DNA from: CAYLMG01 sp964464635
GTDB lineage: Bacteria > Planctomycetota > Phycisphaerae > Sedimentisphaerales > Anaerobacaceae
Direction of reading: 5' to 3'
NCBI GenBank assembly: GCA_964464635.1
Contig: CAYXGT010000052.1
Coordinates: 1-20,497 of the forward strand
DNA: 20,497 nt
The first letter of the stretch is position 1; each line of letters begins with the position of its first letter. Below, in pieces: positions 8,654-14,263 of this stretch. The notes beneath the pieces were generated by a model. The model worked only from the letters and a program-made list of their open reading frames with translations, did no database searches and was not told where the DNA came from. A program made the translations under genes and the position numbers.

Positions 8654-9454
8654 TTACCTTCCGGTTTTAGACAGGTAGTATGCGCTCTGGCCGTCAGTTT
8701 CTCCGCCGTAATCAAATCTCTCAACTGCCAGCCCATTATCTCTAAACAGCTTTTCCATGAATTCTCTATCGTATCGCACACAGTGCAGAGGCTTGGTCCA
8801 ATTACGCCCCTGGTAACCCTTCGGATTTATGGTCATATCCGGAACATTTTCTTCTATAAAGGCGGTCATAAATACTTTGCCTTCGGGATGAATAAGCCGC
8901 TGGAATTCCCTGCAATATGCTGTTACATCTTCCCTGGCTAAGTGAGAAAACACCGAGTAAAGGTAAATGATATCGAAGATCAGGTCAGCAAAAGGCAGCC
9001 TTATCTCGGTCTGCGCTATTTCCCCTTTTTTATTATAATAAAGATTAGCTACATCTATGTGTATGAACGTGAAGCTGGGGTTATTTCTATGAATATAGCG
9101 TTCGCACCACTGGACAGATTTCCTGTCCACGTCCACATCGCTGTACTGCCTAATTTTACCAACCTTCTTTATTATTCCAATCGGTAAGCGTCCCGGGCCC
9201 CCTCCTATCTCCAGCACGCGGCTGTCCGGCGTCAGTCCACAGTATTTCACAAGTCTTTCTGCCTCCATGCAGGCGGAATCAAAAAAGTCCTTGTCCTTTC
9301 GGAAATGTTCGCCGCCGAATCTTAAGTGTTTTGCCGGAAGAATAACTCCTTCATAACCTACAGTCTTCGAGCGAAAAGGATTTATCATGAAATTAAACAG
9401 TCTATTTAAAAAGCGAACTGCACATATAATAAGATTCGCTTTTTGCTCAGCCAT
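8654..9454 (-). CDS. Class I SAM-dependent methyltransferase
   Basis: This 266-aa cytoplasmic protein carries the SAM-binding motif I, VLEIGGGPGRL, at residues 80-90, then an acidic DVDR at 108-111 at the end of the second strand, and FADLIFDIIYLYSVFSHL as motif IV/post-IV with HPEGKVFMTAF beyond it. The start is ATG at 9454, because a GGAG lies six bases before it; the open frame upstream begins with TTG and lacks such a signal. It is the middle gene of a three-gene operon, 18 nt downstream of the FrhB-like gene and 17 nt upstream of the pyruvyl transferase. This points to methylation of a sugar or glycan, though the family also includes small-molecule and lipid methyltransferases. The substrate cannot be read from the sequence. 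Confidence 0.85.
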   Translation of the reverse strand: MAEQKANLIICAVRFLNRLFNFMINPFRSKTVGYEGVILPAKHLRFGGEHFRKDKDFFDSACMEAERLVKYCGLTPDSRVLEIGGGPGRLPIGIIKKVGKIRQYSDVDVDRKSVQWCERYIHRNNPSFTFIHIDVANLYYNKKGEIAQTEIRLPFADLIFDIIYLYSVFSHLAREDVTAYCREFQRLIHPEGKVFMTAFIEENVPDMTINPKGYQGRNWTKPLHCVRYDREFMEKLFRDNGLAVERFDYGGETDGQSAYYLSKTGR

Positions 9455-9472
9455 CGATAACTCCAATATAAA

Positions 9473-10816
9473 TCATGGATTTTTTATCGTCTTGTTTTTC
9501 TTACAACTCAACAGCAGCTTAAATATTAATCGATTAAATCGCAATATAACAAAAGGAACATATTTCAAAATTCTTCTTAAATATTTGTTTTTAGATATAA
9601 ATATATTGAAGCACGGCACAGGTGCTATCAAATAATCCCGGAAAGTGGGAGACAAAAATGTATCCAGGTTTTCGTCTATATTCCGGGGCACAGGCTTACC
9701 AATCATCTTCAGATATCTTGTCCGTGCAATTATATTCCGCTTCTTCAAAAAAGCCATAACATACTGAGACCGAATCACATCCTTCGAACTGACGGGTGAT
9801 ATTTCAATTTCGTTACTCGAAACAGCCGCTTCAATCAGCTCCTCCGCCTTGGGTGTTCTTGTTATAATAATCGATGTCCCTGTTGTATCACTCTTGAATT
9901 TCGGCAGGTACGCATCCGCACAACTTATATCAGACATTTCAGCAAAAAGGTCCGTACACAAAGTGCAATAATAGTTGCTGAAGAAATACCCGCCAAAAAT
10001 CTCGCTCCACCATGTACCCAGCATCGGTAAATATTTCTGCTCTCCGTTTGTCAGCAAAACCCTCATTCCACCGGGCCATCCCTCTCCTCTATATTGCAAT
10101 TCAGCAACCTCGTCAGGAGAAATGCCTATCTTACGAAGGACAAATTTCGTCCCTTGAATGCTCATCGTCCGCGAACATATCAGTCCAAAATGATAATGGA
10201 TTTTATCTCGTAGTCTCTTATTTTTCATCTCTGCTCTGCGGATACCCTCCAGATGACAGGGAAGTCCAACTACGGCAAATCGGCCTTCCTCAGCCAATAT
10301 TTGACCGAGTAACAGGTTAAGGGGTATTGGAATATATTTTGAGCCCATAGCCGCGATAATATCATCCTCCGTTCTTGCCACAAAAGGTTCCGCCTTCAAT
10401 GGATATTCCTCACTCGTTCTTGTCAGAAGAGCCCCGTCAATCTGTTTCTCTTTTAACAGGAAAAGCAATAATGAGGTTATAATCCCCCCGGAAGAAGCCT
10501 TCCATCGTATAGTTGTATTTTTTGCGTGTCCGGTATAGCAACTGATATAATTGCCCAAAAACTTATTAGCGGGTATTTTATCGAATACAAACTGATTAAG
10601 CTGTTTGTAATTTTCATTTGCGGCGGGACACAAATCCACACAGTAACCGCAATTTGTACATTTGCTTTCTGCTATTTTCGGCACATACCTTCCATCGGTT
10701 GTGTATTCAATTTGCAAAGCATTCTCCGGACAGAACGCCACACATGTACCACAGCCTGTGCACCATCCCCGACTAACAACCGCCGACACATTATCCAAAC
10801 CGTCTTTTTTCCCCAT
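9473..10816 (-). CDS. FrhB/FdhB-like Fe-S oxidoreductase (coenzyme F420 hydrogenase beta subunit family)
   Basis: The 447-aa protein begins with two four-cysteine ferredoxin clusters: Cys19, 22, 25, 29 (WCTGCGTCVAFCP) and Cys53, 56, 59, 63 (CTNCGYCVDLCP), expected to bind two 4Fe-4S centres. The rest matches the F420-hydrogenase/dehydrogenase beta-subunit fold. It shows KASSGGIITSLL, GLPCHLEGIRRAE and YYCTLCTDLFAEMSDISCADAY, the family's flavin and Fe-S region. The last 50 residues or so are basic and hydrophobic and may touch the membrane. Versions of this family occur in bacterial polysaccharide loci next to pyruvyl transferases, where F420 itself need not be the partner; that link is from memory. 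It leads the operon, 34 nt downstream of a good -10 hexamer. The electron donor and substrate are unknown. Confidence 0.85.
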   Translation of the reverse strand: MGKKDGLDNVSAVVSRGWCTGCGTCVAFCPENALQIEYTTDGRYVPKIAESKCTNCGYCVDLCPAANENYKQLNQFVFDKIPANKFLGNYISCYTGHAKNTTIRWKASSGGIITSLLLFLLKEKQIDGALLTRTSEEYPLKAEPFVARTEDDIIAAMGSKYIPIPLNLLLGQILAEEGRFAVVGLPCHLEGIRRAEMKNKRLRDKIHYHFGLICSRTMSIQGTKFVLRKIGISPDEVAELQYRGEGWPGGMRVLLTNGEQKYLPMLGTWWSEIFGGYFFSNYYCTLCTDLFAEMSDISCADAYLPKFKSDTTGTSIIITRTPKAEELIEAAVSSNEIEISPVSSKDVIRSQYVMAFLKKRNIIARTRYLKMIGKPVPRNIDENLDTFLSPTFRDYLIAPVPCFNIFISKNKYLRRILKYVPFVILRFNRLIFKLLLSCKKNKTIKNP

Positions 10817-10850
10817 AAACTTCAGCTTTTACTTAAATATTACCGGAAAA

Positions 10851-10879
10851 AGTATAGCAGACAGGCATCCAACTGTCTA
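10851..10879 (-). promoter_or_regulatory. Promoter with operator-like palindrome before the FrhB operon
   Basis: Read on the minus strand, TAGACA (10879-10874) and TATACT (10856-10851) are separated by exactly 17 bases, a good sigma70-type promoter. The -10 lies 34 bases before the FrhB-like start codon. A perfect 6-bp inverted repeat, AGACAG-N8-CTGTCT (10859-10864 and 10873-10878), spans the spacer and overlaps the -35. This is the geometry of an operator for a dimeric repressor. No regulator gene is visible nearby. Confidence 0.5.
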
Positions 10880-10896
10880 TAGTGTGTTGTTATGAA

Positions 10897-10917
10897 CAGC
10901 CGTTTTATGAGCGGCTG
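10897..10917 (-). other. Perfect 6-bp stem-loop between the gene graveyard and the FrhB promoter
   Basis: CAGCCG and CGGCTG form a perfect stem around a 9-base loop. The stem-loop lies 13 nt beyond the stop of the wecB fragment and 17 nt before the -35 of the FrhB promoter. It could be the remains of a terminator for the lost upstream gene, but no U-tract follows on either strand, so its function is open. Confidence 0.3.
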
Positions 10918-10930
10918 CTGTGTCGATTTC

Positions 10931-11008
10931 TTAAATATTCTGATTCTCAGCTGAATCGAATTCTTCTTTCAAACCTAATCGTTCTATGCTTTTGCTCGTT
11001 CTCGTATG
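10931..11008 (-). pseudogene. wecB: 25-codon fragment of a second wecB copy
   Basis: The minus strand encodes a short stretch with RTSKSIERLGLK then EFDSAEN, ending at TAA (10933-10931). The intact wecB here encodes RTSKSIDRLGLK and EFDSIEN. At DNA level, 10941-11008 aligns without gaps to 12283-12350 with 9 mismatches in 68 positions. The rest of the epimerase is absent on both sides: an in-frame stop lies upstream, and the sequence leaves the homology after the last shared codons. It is therefore a decayed fragment of a duplicated or recombined epimerase gene. A less likely reading is a dispersed repeat that also resides in wecB. Confidence 0.7.
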
Positions 11009-11054
11009 CCGCTTATAGTAAATACTCGCTTATAACTTAAACAGGAGATTTCTT

Positions 11055-11468
11055 TTAGGGTCTTCCGATACTGTAATACTCGATACCAGCTTTGCGCACT
11101 AAATCAGGATTATATAGATTTTTGCCATCGAAAATAACAGTGTTTTTTAATTTTTCAGCAATCAGCCCAAGGTCTGGATTCCTGAATTCCTGCCAGTCAT
11201 TGAATATAACCAGAGCGTCTGCACCATCGAGAACATCATAAGCATTCAGGAACGTCTCGATTCTGCCATCTAAAGCTTCTACGGCTGCCGGCATGGCCTG
11301 TGGATCATATGCTCTTATTCTTATACCCGCATCGATAAACTTCGTTATGCAAAAAATTGCAGGAGATTCTCTAATGTCATCTGTTTTCGCCTTAAATGCC
11401 AATCCCCAAACTGCTAACGTGGTTTTACGTTCACGCCCGGTAAAATAGTCCATTATTCGCTTCGCGAA
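11055..11468 (-). pseudogene. ugd: C-terminal third of UDP-glucose 6-dehydrogenase (truncated)
   Basis: The frame encodes the C-terminal nucleotide-sugar-binding domain of a UDP-glucose dehydrogenase: KRIMDYFTG, VWGLAFKAKTDDIRESPA, ADALVIFNDWQEFRNPD, VIFDGKNLYNP and EYYSIGRP at the true C-terminus. Family members are about 430-450 aa; only about 137 codons remain. The NAD-binding Rossmann domain and the catalytic-cysteine region are missing, so it cannot work alone. An ATG at 11453 lets the frame look like a 132-aa gene, but that Met is an internal residue of the family. UGD-like reading (FAKRI) continues upstream to about 11468, inside the end of a LamG-type gene. It marks a lost enzyme that would have made UDP-glucuronate for the polysaccharide pathway. 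Confidence 0.88.
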
Positions 11469-11620
11469 TCGGTGACGATTTGAGCTCCATCCATCATTGT
11501 ACCGTGATTGCTGCCCACACTGTCATCGGCATTACCTTCAAATTCATACCATGCTACAAGTCCCGCCTCCGCGCAAACAGCAAAAGAGCCGATTATTAAA
11601 AAAAATGCCAATCCTTTCAT
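11453..11620 (-). pseudogene. 5' fragment of an exported LamG-type (concanavalin A-like) protein
   Basis: A Sec signal peptide (MKGLAFFLIIGSFAVCAEA) is followed by GLVAWYEFEGNADDSVGSN, the typical opening of a LamG/concanavalin-like beta-sandwich domain in planctomycete exported proteins. The frame stops after only 55 codons at TAA 11455-11453, just where it runs into the UDP-glucose dehydrogenase fragment; such domains need about 150-200 residues. ATG 11620 is preferred over the upstream ATG at 11665, because it is preceded by GGGAG and AAGGA and starts the signal peptide exactly. Promoter, leader and ribosome-binding site look intact, so the truncated message may still be made. Confidence 0.75.
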
Positions 11621-11689
11621 TTTCCTTCTCCCTTCTTTAATACAAAATATTCCGGAAAAATACACAAAATCTATATGTTCAAAAATTTA

Positions 11690-11740
11690 AGGGCTTGGAA
11701 AAAAGAATTGTTCTTGGCCTTCTCATCACCCTCTCTTCTT
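11690..11740 (-). promoter_or_regulatory. Candidate structured 5' leader element, copy A
   Basis: On the minus strand this begins with AAGAAGAGAGGGTGATGA and ends with CCCTT. The AGGG and CCCT arms (outer positions 11732-11729 and 11693-11690) can pair, and inside them AAGAA-N3-TTCTT forms a hairpin (11715-11703). A matching element with the same first 13 bases and nearly the same arm spacing lies upstream of the PEP-CTERM gene. It sits just downstream of a promoter and about 70-120 nt before the start codon, so it would be in the mRNA leader. Its function is unknown. Confidence 0.45.
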
Positions 11741-11765
11741 CTCGCCGTATTACATATTCTTGATT

Positions 11766-11794
11766 ATACTATCGGAATTTCGCAATAAAGTCAA
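11766..11794 (-). promoter_or_regulatory. Sigma70-type promoter of the LamG-type gene
   Basis: Minus-strand TTGACT (11794-11789) is separated by 17 bases from TAGTAT (11771-11766); an overlapping TATAAT (11768-11763) has a 20-base spacer. Transcription from here would give a leader of roughly 135 nt that includes leader element copy A near its 5' end. Confidence 0.5.
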
Positions 11795-11954
11795 CTAAAA
11801 AAGGCCTATAATTTCACAAATTTTAATCATATTTTAAAATTAATCTCAAATAACCACAAAACCTATAACCTCATCAAGTACAGAAAGTTATAGATATGGA
11901 TAACAAAACCCCAGGTGCAATTTATGTATTCAGGCCAAAATTGTCTAAAAAAAC

Positions 11955-13073
11955 TTAACCTTCCAGCTTCAAAAACTCCGCGACAACTTCGACCACCCGC
12001 TCAGCCGCATTCCCGTCCCAGAGTGCCGGCGGCTCATAATCCGACGAGTCAAAATCTCGCGCCCACTCAAGTGCAGAAATAACCGCAGAAATATTAAGAC
12101 CGGTAACTCGGTTGATACCACTCTCAATGGTCAGGGGACGCTCTGTATTATCGCGAAGCGTAATACAAGGCACCCCCAGCCAGCAGCTCTCCTCCTGAAT
12201 ACCGCCCGAATCTGTCAAAACATACCTGCAGTTAATCATCAAATTCATAAAATCAAAATACCCTACAGGCTCAATCATCTCCAGATTCTCAATCGAATCG
12301 AATTCACCTTTCAAACCTAATCGGTCTATGCTTTTGCTCGTCCTCGGATGAACGGGAAAAATCATTTTGTCCTCCCTCGCAGCTTCTTTCAATATGGTCA
12401 ATACAGCCTCGAGAGAAGCTTTGTCATCAACGTTCGAAGGCCGATGTATGGTGACAAGGCTGAACTTCCGTCCTTCAAGACCCATCTTTTGAACTGTATC
12501 GACAGCTTTGATTTTATCAAGATTATTCTTCAATGAATCAATCATCAAATTACCCACAAGATGGATACTCTTCTCTTCAATTCCCTCATTTCTCAGATTT
12601 TTCACACCCGATGGCTCACTGGCAAAATGCAAATCCGAGATTCTGTCGGTCAGAACCCGGTTTATCTCCTCCGGCATCCGTCTATCGAAACTTCGCAGCC
12701 CTGCCTCGATATGTGCAACCCGTATTCCGAGCTTCACCGAAGCTAAGGCTGCAGCTATCGTGGAATTAACGTCACCGACTACTATTACCAAATCCGCCGG
12801 CTCAGCGAGCAAAAGCCTCTCCATCTCAATCAAAATCCGCCCGGTCTGGTAACCATGTGTCCCCGAACCAACACCCAGATAAAAGTCCGGCTCCTTCAAA
12901 TCCAGATTCTTCAAAAAAACCTCGGACATAACATAATCGTAGTGCTGGCCGGTATGGACAACATAAACTTCAAATTGCTCCTTCTGCTCTCCAAACTTGT
13001 GCCACAACGGAGCAATCTTCATAAAGTTCGGCCTCGCCCCTGCAACAAGGTAAATCCTGTAAGTTCCCGGCAT
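11955..13073 (-). CDS. wecB: UDP-N-acetylglucosamine 2-epimerase (non-hydrolysing)
   Basis: WecB interconverts UDP-GlcNAc and UDP-ManNAc in the cytoplasm, supplying ManNAc for surface glycans. The 372-aa protein has the complete family pattern: GARPNFMKIAPL at residues 12-23, VHTGQHYDYVMSEVF, GDVNST (Asp101), HIEAGLRSFDRRMPEEINR with Glu123 and Glu136, VTIHRPSN with the catalytic-region His, HPRTSKSIDRLG, and TDSGGIQEESCWLGVP near the C-terminus. The start is ATG 13073 with AAAGG about ten bases ahead. A TAGACA-N17-TATTCT promoter lies at 13143-13171. The gene stands alone between the PEP-CTERM gene and the graveyard, and a fragment of a second copy lies about 1.3 kb downstream. No wecC-type ManNAc dehydrogenase is in the window. 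Confidence 0.95.
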   Translation of the reverse strand: MPGTYRIYLVAGARPNFMKIAPLWHKFGEQKEQFEVYVVHTGQHYDYVMSEVFLKNLDLKEPDFYLGVGSGTHGYQTGRILIEMERLLLAEPADLVIVVGDVNSTIAAALASVKLGIRVAHIEAGLRSFDRRMPEEINRVLTDRISDLHFASEPSGVKNLRNEGIEEKSIHLVGNLMIDSLKNNLDKIKAVDTVQKMGLEGRKFSLVTIHRPSNVDDKASLEAVLTILKEAAREDKMIFPVHPRTSKSIDRLGLKGEFDSIENLEMIEPVGYFDFMNLMINCRYVLTDSGGIQEESCWLGVPCITLRDNTERPLTIESGINRVTGLNISAVISALEWARDFDSSDYEPPALWDGNAAERVVEVVAEFLKLEG

Positions 13074-13142
13074 AATAATTTACCTTTTCTCTGTCAACTT
13101 ATTGCTAAGCACAATATCCTACAACATTTACAATCGCTTAAA

Positions 13143-13171
13143 AGAATAAACAAATATATACGATTTGTCTA
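13143..13171 (-). promoter_or_regulatory. Candidate wecB promoter
   Basis: Minus-strand TAGACA (13171-13166) and TATTCT (13148-13143) are 17 bases apart and about 70 nt before the wecB ATG. ACAAAT-N7-ATTTGT (13150-13168) forms an inverted repeat across the spacer. The architecture repeats that of the FrhB operon promoter, although the palindrome sequence differs. Confidence 0.4.
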
Positions 13172-13311
13172 TCATAATAAAAAAAGCTGTGCCGATGTTT
13201 TACAAACATTCCCCCCACTTGAGCTTAAAACCCAAGGCAATTAGATGATTGAATATCTAACCAGCACTCAAACCCGCTGACAAAATTATGTTAACACAAA
13301 ACCAATAAATA

Positions 13312-13995
13312 TCAATTAGTATTTCTTTTTCTTCTTAACAAACCAAGAACGCCAAAGCCCATCAAAATCAATGTCCCCGGCTCAGGAATAATAACAACGT
13401 TATCTGCCCATACATCGGAGACTAATTGATCGCCATAACCAGACCCATATACCCTAAAATAAAATCTTACTGAATCAGCAACTGTAGGATCATGACCCAA
13501 TTGTAATAGCATATCTTCTGCATTGAAAATATATGAGAACATTTCGCCTTCAGGTATTGGGTAAAAATAATATGAATCTGGTAAAATATTGTATTGTTCA
13601 AAAGGAACAGATGAGGTTGTATAAACATAAGCTATTGTTCGAATAAGCTCACCTGAAGCATCATAAAACGCAAAATACACACCGCTCATAGCATAATCAT
13701 CATCTGTAGGCCCAAAAGGTGAAGATGCCTGAACTTCCATTTCAAAGCTGAACGTCAAATCATTGCTATAATCAAAAATTTTTTCAATTGTTATCTCGGT
13801 TAAGCCGGTATGGTACAAATGCGCAACTTCATTATCACCCTGAGATACCACCTCGGCTATATTATTACCCTCCTGACGGCCGTCAATAGTCCATTTGCCA
13901 AGTGTACCATCCTCAAAATCATCCGAAAAAATGATGTTGGCTTCTAAGATGGGACAAAAAAACAAAACAAACAAAATAAATATACATTTTCTCAT
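13312..13995 (-). CDS. PEP-CTERM sorting-domain exported protein
   Basis: The 227-aa product starts with a signal peptide (MRKCIFILFVLFFCPILEA, predicted cleavage after Ala19) and ends with VVIIPEPGTLILMGFG then LLRRKRNTN. That is a PEP motif at 204-206, a short membrane segment and a basic tail, the hallmark of exosortase substrates. Between them is a beta-rich domain opening with IIFSDDFEDGTLGKW, of the concanavalin/LamG-like type, without catalytic residues I recognise. ATG 13995 is chosen because AAGGAG precedes it by seven bases; the open frame upstream to 14052 lacks such a signal. Exosortase processing and glycan attachment are known for the class, but no exosortase gene is in the window. 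The gene is AT-rich and monocistronic, preceded by leader element copy B. Confidence 0.9.
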   Translation of the reverse strand: MRKCIFILFVLFFCPILEANIIFSDDFEDGTLGKWTIDGRQEGNNIAEVVSQGDNEVAHLYHTGLTEITIEKIFDYSNDLTFSFEMEVQASSPFGPTDDDYAMSGVYFAFYDASGELIRTIAYVYTTSSVPFEQYNILPDSYYFYPIPEGEMFSYIFNAEDMLLQLGHDPTVADSVRFYFRVYGSGYGDQLVSDVWADNVVIIPEPGTLILMGFGVLGLLRRKRNTN

Positions 13996-14056
13996 CTCAT
14001 TTCTCCTTAAAAGTGTTATAGTAAATTTTATATCAACCGCTTTTTTGAGCATACTT

Positions 14057-14110
14057 AGAGGGCATTAAAAAAACAGGATTGAAATCCGCAAATTATTACC
14101 CTCTCTTCTT
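14057..14110 (-). promoter_or_regulatory. Candidate structured 5' leader element, copy B
   Basis: Minus-strand AAGAAGAGAGGGTAATAA (14110-14093) opens the element. AGAGGG (14104-14099) can pair perfectly with CCCTCT (14062-14057), enclosing a small hairpin GGAT-TTCA-ATCC (14087-14076) and a T-rich run. The first 13 bases are identical to copy A, and the AGGG-to-CCCT spacing is 40 bases here against 39 there. It lies about 60-115 nt before the PEP-CTERM start codon. A weak promoter candidate, TTGATT-N17-TAGAGT (14173-14145), is upstream. Confidence 0.45.
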
Positions 14111-14263
14111 TTTTTACAGATAAAACCTGACTTAAACTAATATTACTCTAACAATATCCTCCTAATGAATCAAGAAAAAAGTCCGATAATTTTAATAAAG
14201 ATTGCTCAAAAATATGTATTTCTGTATAAACCGGATAATGCTAAGTATTTAACAATAAATAAC

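Larger units (their letters stand above)
11621..11954. other. Gene-free interval carrying the LamG-gene promoter and leader
   Basis: These 334 bases hold no supported gene. Going left from wecB, there is AT-rich spacer, then a promoter at 11766-11794, a leader element at 11690-11740 and the Shine-Dalgarno region at 11621-11635, all on the minus strand. A 20-codon plus-strand frame at 11896-11958 has no ribosome-binding site and is not called. No clear terminator for wecB was found. Confidence 0.6.

Noticed and set aside
10892..10954. A 20-codon plus-strand frame overlapping the 10897-10917 stem-loop
   Set aside because: There is no ribosome-binding site, and it overlaps the wecB fragment on the other strand.
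11055..11453. A 132-codon frame that could be called an intact small dehydrogenase gene
   Set aside because: Its first Met is an internal residue of the UDP-glucose dehydrogenase family and the catalytic and NAD-binding parts are absent, so it is listed as a pseudogene.
11896..11958. A 20-codon plus-strand frame ending over the wecB stop
   Set aside because: It has no ribosome-binding site and no similarity I recognise; it is too short to support.
13179..13209. Minus-strand ATGTTT-N3-AAACAT followed by seven T as a terminator for the PEP-CTERM gene
   Set aside because: Nine bases separate stem and T-run and the stem is AT-rich; it is too weak to list as a feature.
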